The notes: generated by a model not told the origin, from the sequence alone. Shown: positions 45,959 to 54,906, counted from the first letter of the stretch. The stretch is 64,000 nucleotides of DNA from an uncultured Bacteroidales bacterium (GCA_900539915.1 UQDU01000007.1:1-64000); one strand, 5' to 3'. A program made the numbers and translations.

Positions 45959-48900
45959 TGCGTACTCCGTGTAGACATCCCGTTATCGCCGCCATGGCTG
46001 TCATCGCCGTGACGGGCATCGTCGCGCTCCTGTCGGGATGCTCCCTTAAGAAAAACACGGCGGCCACGCGCCACTACATGGCGTTTATCACGCGCTACAA
46101 TGTCTATTACAACGGTGACGAGCACTATAAATACACCCTCCACGAGCAGGAGACGTCATATAAGGATGACCTCTCGCGCACGCTCTACCTCTCGCCCATA
46201 GAGGCCAAGGCCGACCCCAAGGCTCCGCAGCCCTCGGGCAGCTTCCAGCGGAGCATCGACAAGGCTGCCAAGGCCATACAGATACGCTCCATCAAGCGCA
46301 AGCCCAAGAAGCAGCCCGGCAAGTCATATGACGAGGCTTACAAGGAGTGGATGCGCCGCTCGGAGTACAACCCCTTCCTCCACAATGCGTGGATGCTGAT
46401 GGGGCGTTCGCAGTATCACAACGGCGATTTCACCGGCGCGGCTGCGACTTTCTACTACATATCCAAAAACTTCCGCTGGCTCCCCGATGTGGTCACCGAG
46501 GCGAAGCTGTGGCAGGCACGTGCCTACCTCGCCGACGACTGGACCTACGAGGCCGACATGATTATCTCGCGCATCAAGCCGGAGCAGCTTGTCACCAAGA
46601 CGCTCCGCCGCCTCTATGCCTTCGACTATGCCGACCTCTATATCCGCACAGGCCGCTACGCTGAGGCGGTGCCCCACCTGCAGACGCTCATCTCCCTGAG
46701 CGATGCCCACCAGCGCATGCGCCTCAACTATCTCTTGGGGCAGCTACTGACGCGCCTCGACCGCCGCGAGGAGGCCTACAAGGCTTTCGGGCGTGCCGGC
46801 CGCTCGGCTTCGGCTGACTATGCCATGCAGTTCAACTCTCGCATACGCCAGAGCGAGGTGTATCAGGGCGACAACATAGCCCCCGAGGTCAAGGCCCTGC
46901 GGCGCATGGTGCGCTACGACCGCAATGCCGAGTATCTCGACCAGGTGTATTACGCCATAGGCAACCTCTACCTGAGCCGCCGCGACACCACGGAGGCGAT
47001 AGCCAACTACCGCCTCGCCGTCAGCAAGAGCACGCGCTCGGGCTATGACAAGGCTCTGGCAAATCTGGCTCTGGGCAACCTCTACTTCGACCTACACCGC
47101 TATGACCTGGCGCAGCCCTGCATAGCCGAGGCAGTGCCGCAGCTCCCCGAGGATTTCCCGGGACTTGACTCCATACGCATGCGCAGCGATGTGCTCGACG
47201 AGCTGTCGACCTACGCCCAGAACGTCCACCTCCAGGACTCCCTGCTGGCTCTCGCCGCCCTCAGCCCCGAGGAGCAGAGGGCGGTGTGTGAGCGCATGGC
47301 CCGCGAGTATGCGGACCGCCAGAAGGAGGAGGAGCAGCGCATACAGCGCGAGGCGCAGCGTGCCGAGCAGGAGGCCAACCAGCCCGTGGTGGCCCCCGAC
47401 GACAATGTGGCCAACATACAGCGCATCAACACCGACGATTCGTGGTACTTCTACAATCCCACCTCGGTGGCGCAGGGCAAGAAGCAGTTCCAGCGTCTGT
47501 GGGGTGCGCGCCGCAACGAGGACAACTGGCGACGCCGCAACAAGAGCGACTTCTCCATGTCGGACTTCGACCGCCCCGACGGCGAAGATGATGATAACGC
47601 AGAAGATGGGATGAACCCCGGTGAATCCGCTCCCGATGGCGAGGGCAATGACGAAACCGGCTCTGACGCTCTCCCCCTCACCGACGACCCCACCAACGCC
47701 GAATACTACCTCAAGGACATACCGCAGACCGACCTCGAGAAGGCTCAGGCTGCCGACATAGTCCAGGAAGGACTCTATAACATGGGTCTCATACTCAAGG
47801 ACAAACTCGGCGACTCACACGCGGCCATGGAGGAGTTTGACGACCTGATGAAGCGTTTCCCCGACAATATATACCGCCTTGACGTCTACTACAACATCTA
47901 CCTGATGATGGTACATGACGGCGACATGGCCGCTGCCGAGCGTTACCGCCAGCGCATCCTCGCGGAGTTTCCCGAGAGCCAGCTCGGCCAGGCGATGCGT
48001 AACCCCGACTATCTGGAGAATCTAAAGGCTATGGATGCGCGTCAGGAGCAGCTCTATGAGCAGACATGGCAAGCCTATCTTGACAACCGCAACGGCGAGG
48101 TGCAGGAGGCCTGCCGCACCATGCAGCGCGACTTCCCGTTGAGCAAGATCATGCCCAAGTTCATGTTTCTGGACGCTCTGACCTATGTCACGGAAAACAA
48201 GCCGGAGGAATTTACGGCGCGTCTGCGCGAACTGCTTGAAAAGTACCCCGACACCGACCTGACCCCCATGGCGAGTGCCTATCTCAAGGGTATGGCATCG
48301 GGGCGCAAGCTCCATCAGGCGGCTACCAACGTGCGCGGCATGCTCTGGAACACGCGCCTGATTTCTACCGGCGACACCACCACCGTCGACCTTGACGCGC
48401 CTCTCAAGGTGACCCTTGACCCCTCCGCGCCGCAGCTGATGGTGTATCTTTATCCGCTTGACCGCGTGAATCCGGCGGCTCTGCTCTACGAGGTGGCGCG
48501 ATTCAACTTCTCCACCTTCGCGGTGCGTGACTACGACCTGGAGCAGATGACATTCGGGCCGCTCGGGGTGACCATAGTCAAGGGTTTCGCCAATGCGCGT
48601 GACCTCGAGCGTTACCGCGCCGCCATGGAGCGGTCACGGTTCCGTCTGCCGCAGTCAGTGCGTCCCGTGGTCATCAGCGAGGCCAACTTTGACACCCTCC
48701 TCAAGGAGGGACGCTCCTTTGAGGAGTATTTCGCTGCCGTAGGCGAGCAAGCCATCGACTTCACCCATGAAGCCGTCCTCCCCTCCGCCTCAGATTACCC
48801 CTCCGCCCCCGAGATGTACGATGCCTACACCCCCAAGGAGCCGATAGCGACCACCCCCGGGACCGCTCCCGAACCCGTTCCCGGGACAGCCACCCAACCT

Positions 48901-49335
48901 GTAGGGACGCACCCCGGTGCGTCCGCCCCCGAGCAGCAAGGAGCGACCCCCACGGAACCACAAACCCCCGAAACCGCCCAGGAAGCATTCGAACGCATCT
49001 TTGACGCCATCCCCCTGACACCGCCCTCCCCAAAAGCAGAGCCGACCCCTGTAGGGACGCACCCCGGTGCGTCCGCTCCCGTCCAGGAGATGCCCGAGCC
49101 GACCCCCGAAGCAGAGCCACCGCTGGCTCCCAAAACAAAGGAGCCGACCCCCGAGGAGCTCCCGACCCCTGACACGCATACTCCGCAATCACTCCCGACC
49201 ATCTTCGACGAGGACCCGGATTATTCCGAGCCCGTAGCCCCGGGCTTCCTCCCCACGCGCCCAGGAGTCAAGGTCCCGATAGCCGTCCCTGACATCCCCG
49301 AAGGCACCGAAGGTGACGACGAAGAGGAATACTGA
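45958..49335 (+). CDS. porW: Type IX secretion lipoprotein PorW/SprE
   Basis: Periplasm-facing lipoprotein of the type IX secretion apparatus. 1125 residues. Lipobox LSGC at about 25-28. The next stretch (KNTAATRHYMAFITRYNVYYNGDEHY) and the EYNPFLHNAWMLMGRSQYHNGDF block are PorW/SprE hallmarks as I remember them. TPR-like helical repeats cover about 120-420 and 640-800. A charged linker near 520-580 and a C-terminal Pro/Thr/Glu-rich tail from about 940 to 1125 are low in complexity. The tail contains two identical in-frame insertions of VGTHPGASAP (near 981 and 1031), each encoded by a REP-like palindrome. It follows a giant type IX-like substrate. Confidence 0.88.
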   Translation: MRTPCRHPVIAAMAVIAVTGIVALLSGCSLKKNTAATRHYMAFITRYNVYYNGDEHYKYTLHEQETSYKDDLSRTLYLSPIEAKADPKAPQPSGSFQRSIDKAAKAIQIRSIKRKPKKQPGKSYDEAYKEWMRRSEYNPFLHNAWMLMGRSQYHNGDFTGAAATFYYISKNFRWLPDVVTEAKLWQARAYLADDWTYEADMIISRIKPEQLVTKTLRRLYAFDYADLYIRTGRYAEAVPHLQTLISLSDAHQRMRLNYLLGQLLTRLDRREEAYKAFGRAGRSASADYAMQFNSRIRQSEVYQGDNIAPEVKALRRMVRYDRNAEYLDQVYYAIGNLYLSRRDTTEAIANYRLAVSKSTRSGYDKALANLALGNLYFDLHRYDLAQPCIAEAVPQLPEDFPGLDSIRMRSDVLDELSTYAQNVHLQDSLLALAALSPEEQRAVCERMAREYADRQKEEEQRIQREAQRAEQEANQPVVAPDDNVANIQRINTDDSWYFYNPTSVAQGKKQFQRLWGARRNEDNWRRRNKSDFSMSDFDRPDGEDDDNAEDGMNPGESAPDGEGNDETGSDALPLTDDPTNAEYYLKDIPQTDLEKAQAADIVQEGLYNMGLILKDKLGDSHAAMEEFDDLMKRFPDNIYRLDVYYNIYLMMVHDGDMAAAERYRQRILAEFPESQLGQAMRNPDYLENLKAMDARQEQLYEQTWQAYLDNRNGEVQEACRTMQRDFPLSKIMPKFMFLDALTYVTENKPEEFTARLRELLEKYPDTDLTPMASAYLKGMASGRKLHQAATNVRGMLWNTRLISTGDTTTVDLDAPLKVTLDPSAPQLMVYLYPLDRVNPAALLYEVARFNFSTFAVRDYDLEQMTFGPLGVTIVKGFANARDLERYRAAMERSRFRLPQSVRPVVISEANFDTLLKEGRSFEEYFAAVGEQAIDFTHEAVLPSASDYPSAPEMYDAYTPKEPIATTPGTAPEPVPGTATQPVGTHPGASAPEQQGATPTEPQTPETAQEAFERIFDAIPLTPPSPKAEPTPVGTHPGASAPVQEMPEPTPEAEPPLAPKTKEPTPEELPTPDTHTPQSLPTIFDEDPDYSEPVAPGFLPTRPGVKVPIAVPDIPEGTEGDDEEEY
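48901..48926 (+). repeat. REP-like palindrome inside porW, copy 1
   Basis: The 26-base unit starting GTAGGGACGCACCCC and closing GGTGCGTCCGC is palindromic around CCCCGG (arms GGACGCACC/GGTGCGTCC, overlapping at the centre). It is read in frame as VGTHPGASA. An identical unit begins at 49051. Confidence 0.8.
49051..49076 (+). repeat. REP-like palindrome inside porW, copy 2
   Basis: Identical over 26 bases to the unit at 48901 and in the same reading frame, again giving VGTHPGASA. The flanking codons differ (APEQQGATP against APVQEMPEP), so the short palindrome itself, rather than a large segment, is what repeats. Confidence 0.8.
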
Positions 49336-49341
49336 GATACA

Positions 49342-49424
49342 ATTTCGTATAAATCGTATAAGTCGGATAAGTCTTATAAATCTTATAAGAAATTATACGA
49401 CTTATAAGAATTATAAGACTTATC
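49342..49424. repeat. TATAAG 9-bp-period array (about nine units)
   Basis: From 49342 nonamers of the type xTCGTATAA, GTCGGATAA, GTCTTATAA, ATCTTATAA, GACTTATAA and GAATTATAA run to 49424, in the gap after porW and directly next to the second MITE-like copy. It is the longest array in the window. Confidence 0.75.
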
Positions 49425-49433
49425 CGACCTGTC

Positions 49434-49649
49434 CCAATGTCACTAACTTAATCAGTCGTTAATGCTTGACTGGGGTTCTTATGTAGTAGGGACATGCCAT
49501 GGCATGTCGCCTAAAGTCATGCTAATGAGAGTGTTGCGTCAGCAGACATGCCATGGCATGTCCCTACTACGATGTATGCATTCCTTAAGTGAACAGCATT
49601 GTGGCATGTCCCTACTACGATGTGTACATTCCTTATGTTAGTGACATTG
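49434..49649 (-). mobile_element. MITE-like element, copy 2 (inverted, extended)
   Basis: Left end AATGTCACTAACTTAATCAG matches the complement of the right end of copy 1, so the orientation is reversed. Inverted cores lie at 49486-49508 and 49545-49567. The right arm is partly duplicated: a second half-core at 49603-49615 and two versions of CTACTACGATGT..CATTCCTTA. It is bounded by CGACCTGTC at 49425-49433 and 49650-49658, again a 9-base direct repeat. No coding capacity. Confidence 0.72.
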
Positions 49650-49674
49650 CGACCTGTCGCTGCCCTCAAGCCAG

Positions 49675-51585
49675 TCAGCCGAGCTTGTCAAGCTCGGCAA
49701 GCCACAGGCGCGAGCTGGCATCGGAGGGCATGCGCCAGTCGCCGCGTGGCGAGAGGCACACGCTGCCCACCTTGGGGCCGTCGGGCAGGCATGACCGCTT
49801 GAACTGTTGCGCAAAGAAGCGGCGGTAGAATGTGCGGAGCCACTTCAGTATCGTAGCCGGGTCATGTTTGCCGTCAAATGCCAGGCAAGCCATGGCGTAT
49901 ATGCGGCGCGGACTGTGGCCGTAGCGCAGCATGTTGTAGAGATAGAAATCGTGGAGCTCGTAGGGACCTACGAGGTCTTCGGTCTTCTGGGCGATGTCGC
50001 CGTGTTCGTCGGCAGGGATTAGTTCGGGACTGATCGGGGTGTCGATGATGTCGAGCAGAGCGTCGCGCACCGCCTTGCAGTCGGTCGTGTCGGCCACCTG
50101 CCGCACCAGCCGGCTCACGAGCGTCTTGGGCACACCGGCGTTGACACCGTACATCGACATGTGGTCGCCGTTGTAGGTGGCCCAGCCGAGAGCCAGTTCC
50201 GAGAGGTCGCCCGTGCCGAGCACTATCGCCCCCTCGCGGTTGGCTATGTCCATCAGCAGCTGCGTGCGTTCGCGGGCCTGGGAATTTTCGTAAGTGACAT
50301 CGTGGACCTGCGGGTCGTGGCCTATGTCGGCGAAGTGCTGCATCACCGCCGGGACTATCGACACCTCACGGGAGGTCACACCAAGCTGCTCCATCAGCGT
50401 CAGGGCGTTGGTATGGGTGCGCCCCGTGGTGCCGAATCCGGGCATAGTGACCCCGATGATGCCTTTGCGGTCAAGGCCGAGGCGGTCAAAAGTCCTGACA
50501 GCCACCAACAGCGCCAGAGTGCTGTCAAGTCCGCCGCTGATGCCCACCACGAGCCTGGTGCCGTGGATGAAGCTCAGGCGGCGCGCCAGGCCGGCGGTCT
50601 GTATGTTGAGTATCTCCTCGCACCGCTCCGCGCCATGCTCGTCATCGGCCGGCAGGAAGGGGTAGGGGTTGACCGGGCGGAAGCGCGGAGTGAAGCCGCA
50701 GTCGTCATCTACGGCGTCACACGGCGACAGGGAACCTGTCTCTGTGACCTTTATGCCTTCAAGCTCGCGCTCGGCGCAGTCGCCGAAGGTGGTGTAGTGC
50801 AGACGGTCGTGGCGCAGCGCGGCGATGTCGATGTCGGCTATCACCAGCTGCTCGTCGGTGGTCCACCGCTGTTTCTCGGCGATGACATGGCCGTTTTCGG
50901 CCACTATGCCCTTGCCGTCAAACACCAGGTCGGTCGATGATTCGCCGAATCCGGCACTGGTGTAGACGTAGCCGCACAGGCAGCGCGATGACTGCTGGGT
51001 GACGAGTGAGCGCAGGTAGCCGTATTTGCCTATCACATCGTCGCTTGCCGAGAGATTGAATATCACCTCGGCCCCGGCCATGGCGAGGCGTGTCGACGGG
51101 GGCACGGGAGCCCACAGGTCTTCGCATATCTCTATGCCGATTTTTACGCCGTTGACGCTGAAGAGGGTTATCGTGTCGCACGGTTTGGCCGGACGCCACC
51201 AGCGGCGTTCGTAGAACTCGTTGTAGTTGGGCACGTAGGTCTTGCGCACCTCCGTCATGCCGAGGCGCGTGATGAGCGCGGCGCAGTTATACATCTCGCC
51301 GCCGTCGATACGCGGATAGCCCACGATTATGGACGTGTCGCCCCATGTGGCAGCCTCCGCCATCAGGCGGTGCAGACCGTCCATGGCGGCCTGTATGAGA
51401 GTCGAGTCGTGGAAAAGGTCGGCACATGTATATCCCGTGATGCACATCTCGGGGAATACCGCCACCTCCACCCCTTCGGCAGCGAGGCGCGGTATGAAAC
51501 TGAGTATCGCATTGACGTTGGCATCGACATCGCCCACCTCCACCGGGGGCACCACCGCAGCCACGCGGAAATATCCGTTTTTCAT
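49675..51585 (-). CDS. nadE: Glutamine-dependent NAD+ synthetase
   Basis: Last step of NAD+ synthesis: amidates nicotinate adenine dinucleotide using ammonia from glutamine. 636 residues, the long glutamine-dependent form. The N-terminal nitrilase-type domain has the triad Glu in FPEMCITGY (near 46), Lys in RKTYVPN (near 115) and Cys in GIEICEDLW (near 150). The C-terminal synthetase domain has the ATP-binding SGGLDS loop near 350 and TGDLSELALGW near 470. All catalytic residues are present. It is the fourth gene of a leftward run beginning with mtaB. Confidence 0.97.
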   Translation of the reverse strand: MKNGYFRVAAVVPPVEVGDVDANVNAILSFIPRLAAEGVEVAVFPEMCITGYTCADLFHDSTLIQAAMDGLHRLMAEAATWGDTSIIVGYPRIDGGEMYNCAALITRLGMTEVRKTYVPNYNEFYERRWWRPAKPCDTITLFSVNGVKIGIEICEDLWAPVPPSTRLAMAGAEVIFNLSASDDVIGKYGYLRSLVTQQSSRCLCGYVYTSAGFGESSTDLVFDGKGIVAENGHVIAEKQRWTTDEQLVIADIDIAALRHDRLHYTTFGDCAERELEGIKVTETGSLSPCDAVDDDCGFTPRFRPVNPYPFLPADDEHGAERCEEILNIQTAGLARRLSFIHGTRLVVGISGGLDSTLALLVAVRTFDRLGLDRKGIIGVTMPGFGTTGRTHTNALTLMEQLGVTSREVSIVPAVMQHFADIGHDPQVHDVTYENSQARERTQLLMDIANREGAIVLGTGDLSELALGWATYNGDHMSMYGVNAGVPKTLVSRLVRQVADTTDCKAVRDALLDIIDTPISPELIPADEHGDIAQKTEDLVGPYELHDFYLYNMLRYGHSPRRIYAMACLAFDGKHDPATILKWLRTFYRRFFAQQFKRSCLPDGPKVGSVCLSPRGDWRMPSDASSRLWLAELDKLG

Positions 51586-51615
51586 AATCGTAAGAGGGTT
51601 TTATAGGGTGTGGGG

Positions 51616-51635
51616 GGACATGCCTCGGCATGTCC
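51616..51635. repeat. Single REP-like palindrome
   Basis: Arms GGACATGCC and GGCATGTCC separated by TC, preceded by a run of G, in the 58-base gap between nadE and the glycosyltransferase gene. It belongs to the GTAGGGACATGCC family but lacks a clear GTA on the left. Confidence 0.55.
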
Positions 51636-51643
51636 GCGAGGGG

Positions 51644-52657
51644 TCAGTCGAGTTTGCTGAACTCCCTGACTCCGTGTAGATAATAGTCGGTGAGTATGTT
51701 GCGCCGTCCCCACGGCAGCGAGGACAGCAGATTAGTCTCGGGGGACTTCACATCGCGGTAATGCTCACGTGCCATGCGGCGGAAATCGCGGTGCGCCCCG
51801 ATGATGGCCGAGGCATTGCGGAAATCGAGTGTGAGCATGAATTTTGCCCAGGCGAGTGTGTCAAGCAGACGGCGGCGCAGCAGGAAACCGCGTCGCTCGC
51901 GTCGCGGCAGATTCTTGTAGAGCATCAGCAGCGAATTGCGGAAATTGAGGTAGGTCTTGCGTGGCGATGATGCCGGCAGACTCCCTCCGCCGAGATGGTA
52001 GACGGTGGCCTGCGGCACGGCGGCAATGGCGTAGCCCATAGATTTCAACCGCCAGCAGAGGTCTATCTCCTCCATGTGGGCGAAGAAACGGCCATCCAGG
52101 CCTCCGGCATCGAGAAATGCCTGGGTCCTGACCATCAGGGCCGCCCCCGTGGCCCAGAAAATCTCCATGACGGAGTCATACTGGCCGTGGTCGGTCTCCA
52201 CGGTGTCAAAGATGCGTCCGCGGCAGTAGGGGTAGCCGTTGCGGTCAAGGAAGCCACCGGCTGCGCCGGCATACTCGAATTTCGTCGGGTCGGCCACGCT
52301 CAGTATCTTGGGCTGCACCGCCGCTAAGTGGGGATGCGTCTCCATGTAGCGGTAGAGAGGGGTCAGCCAGTCGTCCTTGACCTCGACATCGCTGTTGAGG
52401 AGCACCGTGTATCGGCTTCCGGCGCGGCGTATGGCCTCGTTGTAGCCCTCGGCATATCCGAGATTGCGGTCAAAGCGGAGCACCCTGACCGACGGGAACT
52501 CCTCGGCGAGCACTTCGAGCGAGTCGTCGGTGCTGCCGTTGTCGGCCACGATGATGTCGGCTGTCTCCGCCGGAGTGTGGCGCACCACGCTCGGCAGATA
52601 GCGGCGCAGCAGCTCGGAGCCGTTCCAGTTGAGTATTATGACTGCTACAGGTTTCAT
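51644..52657 (-). CDS. Family 2 glycosyltransferase
   Basis: GT-A fold transferase, probably for a surface polysaccharide or lipid-linked sugar. I set the start at the ATG at 52657 (MKPVAVIILNWNG), which overlaps the upstream stop by four bases; an earlier in-frame start at 52726 would prepend 23 unrelated residues. 337 residues. Motifs: VADNGSTDDS near 41, LLNSDVEV (the DxD-like metal site) near 92, and a GLDGRFFAHMEEIDLCWRL block near 195 typical of rhamnosyltransferase-like members. It ends with a helical region. Donor and acceptor are unknown. Confidence 0.92.
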   Translation of the reverse strand: MKPVAVIILNWNGSELLRRYLPSVVRHTPAETADIIVADNGSTDDSLEVLAEEFPSVRVLRFDRNLGYAEGYNEAIRRAGSRYTVLLNSDVEVKDDWLTPLYRYMETHPHLAAVQPKILSVADPTKFEYAGAAGGFLDRNGYPYCRGRIFDTVETDHGQYDSVMEIFWATGAALMVRTQAFLDAGGLDGRFFAHMEEIDLCWRLKSMGYAIAAVPQATVYHLGGGSLPASSPRKTYLNFRNSLLMLYKNLPRRERRGFLLRRRLLDTLAWAKFMLTLDFRNASAIIGAHRDFRRMAREHYRDVKSPETNLLSSLPWGRRNILTDYYLHGVREFSKLD

Positions 52658-53532
52658 TTCGTGTCGGTAGAGGTGGTAGAGGGTAGTGTGACCGGGAATT
52701 TCCAGCGGTTGTGGCTCCAGAGCCATCCGGCAGGGTCGCTCTCGATGGTGTGCTGGAGCAGGGCGGTGTATCGTTCGGTCAGTTCGCCGGGAGCGGTCAG
52801 CGAGGCATCGGCGGCCATGTCGACGATGCGGACGCGGTAGTGGCCGCGGCGTAGGCGCACCATATCCATGTAGACCACGGCAGCCCCGAGACGGCGTGCG
52901 AGCTGTTCGGTGCCTGAAATCATGGCCGTGGGGTGGTTGAGCAGGGTGGTTATATGCCCCGGGTCGCCGTGGCTCGGCTTCTGGTCGCTCATAAATCCGG
53001 TGATTGAGGGCATCCCTTTGCTCCGCAGTCTGATGATGTCACGCATGACGGTGGCTTTCTTGAAGCTGTGGCTGCCGAAGCGGCTGCGCAGCCGCAGAAA
53101 CAGGCGGTCGAAACGCTTGTTGCGCAGCGGACGGTAGACCTGCGCGAACACTACATCCGTGTCAAGCCGCTTGTCGGTCCATAGCGTGATTGACGGAGCC
53201 CACTCCCAGTTGGCGGTGTGGGCGAAGTAGGCTATTATGGTTTTTCCCTGATTGAAATATTCGTTGACGCGGTCCAACCCTTCGAATATGACGCGTCGGC
53301 GCATCTCGCGGTCGCTGATGCCGAGGAGCTTCAGGGCCTCGACGAAATTGTCGGTGAAGTTGCGGTAAAACTGCCGCTCTATCCGCTTTATTTCCTTGGA
53401 CGACTTGTCGGGGAAGGACTCTGTGAGGTTTTTGCGCACGAGCTTGCGGCGGTATCTGACTATATGGTACACTATCGGGGCGAGCAGGTCGCTGACGCGG
53501 TAGAGGATACCGAGCGGAGGCATGAGAGTCAT
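52654..53532 (-). CDS. Lysophospholipid/lipid A acyltransferase (LpxL-like)
   Basis: Membrane-associated acyltransferase of the HtrB/LpxL family. Start at the ATG at 53532, overlapping the mtaB stop by four bases; the frame also has an ATG nine codons earlier. 292 residues. An N-terminal hydrophobic segment is followed by the catalytic HTANWE (H-x4-E) motif near 104, RPLRNKRFDRLF, the GFMSDQKPSHG block near 180, and a C-terminal WLWSHNRWK. It would add a secondary acyl chain to lipid A or a related lipid. It sits between mtaB and a glycosyltransferase in a coupled run. Confidence 0.9.
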   Translation of the reverse strand: MTLMPPLGILYRVSDLLAPIVYHIVRYRRKLVRKNLTESFPDKSSKEIKRIERQFYRNFTDNFVEALKLLGISDREMRRRVIFEGLDRVNEYFNQGKTIIAYFAHTANWEWAPSITLWTDKRLDTDVVFAQVYRPLRNKRFDRLFLRLRSRFGSHSFKKATVMRDIIRLRSKGMPSITGFMSDQKPSHGDPGHITTLLNHPTAMISGTEQLARRLGAAVVYMDMVRLRRGHYRVRIVDMAADASLTAPGELTERYTALLQHTIESDPAGWLWSHNRWKFPVTLPSTTSTDTK

Positions 53533-54857
53533 CGCGACACCTCCCCTCTGATGATGCACTCGCCGTCGTCCATACCCTCGATGGATACAAGGCGCACCGG
53601 GACCACCGTGTTGGCCAGAGAGTCGTCACGGTCTATTTCCACACGCAGATAGTTGTCGGTCAGTCCGAGCATCTTGCCGTCGGGACGCGCATGCTCCACA
53701 AGCACCTGACGCACCGAGCCTATGAAGCGCGAAGCAAATCCGCGGAGCTTCTCCTCGCTCATGCGGAGCATCACGGCAGCCCTGCGCTGCTTGTCGGCCT
53801 GGCTGACGGCTCCGCCCAGAGAGAGGGCGCGGGTGCCCGGACGCTCGCTGTAGGGGAAGACGTGGAGCCGGGATATGTCAAGCCCCTCGATGAAGCTCCG
53901 CGACACCTCAAACTCAGCGTCGGTCTCGCCGCGTGCGCCCACGATAAGGTCCACGCCTATGAAGGCGTCGGGCATCGCCTGACGTATGGCCCGCACCTTG
54001 TCGGCAAACAGGCTGCTGTCATAGTGGCGGCGCATCAGCTTGAGCACTGCGTCGGAACCGCACTGGAGCGGTGTGTGGAAGTGGGGCATGAACCGCTGCG
54101 AGTCCGCCACAAAACCTATGATTTCGTCGGTGAGCAGGTCCGGCTCGATGGATGATATGCGGTAACGCTCTATTCCGTCGACCTTGTCAAGCTCGCGGAT
54201 GAGGTCTATCAGGCGGTCTGTGCGCCCTTTGCCGAAGTCGCCTATGTTGATGCCTGTCAGCACTATCTCCTTGCCCCCTTCGGCGGCCACTTTCGCCGCC
54301 TGGGCCACAAGGGAGTCGATAGAGCCCGAACGGCTGCGTCCCCTGGCCATGGGGATGGTGCAGTAGCTGCAATAGTAGTCGCAGCCGTCCTGTACCTTGA
54401 GGAAGTGGCGTGTGCGGTCGTCGGCGGAGCATGCCGGGACAAACTCGCGCAGCTCCTTTGACGGCACGACCTCGTTGATGGCGGTATGCCCGGCATCCCA
54501 CCGCTCTATGTATTCGGCGAGACGGGCCTTGGCATTGGTGCCGATTACTATGTCGACTCCGGGGATGGCTGCTACCTCTCCGGGCTTGAGCTGGGCGTAG
54601 CATCCGGTCACGAGGACTGTGGCATCGGGGTAGCGGCGCACCAGGCTGCGTATGGCCTGGCGGCACTTGCGGTCAGCCAGCTCGGTGACGCTGCATGTGT
54701 TGACTACGATGATGTCGGGGCGGTCGCCGTCGATGGCGCGTATGAAGCCCTTGTCCGCGAGCAGACGGCCCACGGAGCTTGTCTCGGCGAAATTGAGTTT
54801 GCACCCGAAGGTCTTGTACATGACCCTGCGTGTGCCGAATGTATTCTGGTCTATCAC
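53529..54857 (-). CDS. mtaB: tRNA t6A37 methylthiotransferase MtaB
   Basis: Radical SAM enzyme that converts t6A to ms2t6A at position 37 of tRNAs. About 442 residues. N-terminal iron-sulfur domain with GCKLNFAET near 19, TCSVT and TGCYAQL cysteines; radical SAM cluster CDYYCSYC near 157; C-terminal TRAM-like domain. I propose a GTG start at 54857 (VIDQNTFGTRR), because the TATATTTG box ends six bases upstream and Bacteroidota MtaB proteins typically open with an ID-containing segment; an ATG at 54821 is an alternative. It leads a four-gene leftward run with four-base overlaps at the first two junctions. Confidence 0.93.
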   Translation of the reverse strand: MIDQNTFGTRRVMYKTFGCKLNFAETSSVGRLLADKGFIRAIDGDRPDIIVVNTCSVTELADRKCRQAIRSLVRRYPDATVLVTGCYAQLKPGEVAAIPGVDIVIGTNAKARLAEYIERWDAGHTAINEVVPSKELREFVPACSADDRTRHFLKVQDGCDYYCSYCTIPMARGRSRSGSIDSLVAQAAKVAAEGGKEIVLTGINIGDFGKGRTDRLIDLIRELDKVDGIERYRISSIEPDLLTDEIIGFVADSQRFMPHFHTPLQCGSDAVLKLMRRHYDSSLFADKVRAIRQAMPDAFIGVDLIVGARGETDAEFEVSRSFIEGLDISRLHVFPYSERPGTRALSLGGAVSQADKQRRAAVMLRMSEEKLRGFASRFIGSVRQVLVEHARPDGKMLGLTDNYLRVEIDRDDSLANTVVPVRLVSIEGMDDGECIIRGEVSR

Positions 54858-54862
54858 TGATG

Positions 54863-54870
54863 CAAATATA
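54863..54870 (-). promoter_or_regulatory. mtaB promoter minus-7 box
   Basis: Minus-strand TATATTTG matches TAnnTTTG and ends five bases from the proposed GTG start, suggesting a leaderless transcript. A TATAAG array lies directly upstream. Confidence 0.5.
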
Positions 54871-54873
54871 CGC

Positions 54874-54905
54874 AATAAGTCTTATAAGTTTATAAGTCTT
54901 ATAAT
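54874..54905. repeat. TATAAG 9-bp-period array upstream of mtaB
   Basis: Units AATAAGTCT, TATAAGTTT, TATAAGTCT and TATAATGC keep a nine-base period. It overlaps the region where the minus-33 element of the mtaB promoter would lie. Confidence 0.65.
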
Positions 54906-54906
54906 G

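Noticed and set aside
45544..49649. Regularly repeated palindromes as a possible CRISPR array
   Set aside because: Units are inverted, not direct, spacing is irregular, there are no unique spacers of constant length and no cas genes. The MITE explanation accounts for ends and flanking repeats.
45536..49658. PorW plus its flanking elements as a composite transposon
   Set aside because: The two elements carry different 9-base flanking repeats, so each arrived separately. The outer flanks do not match as a single-event insertion would require.
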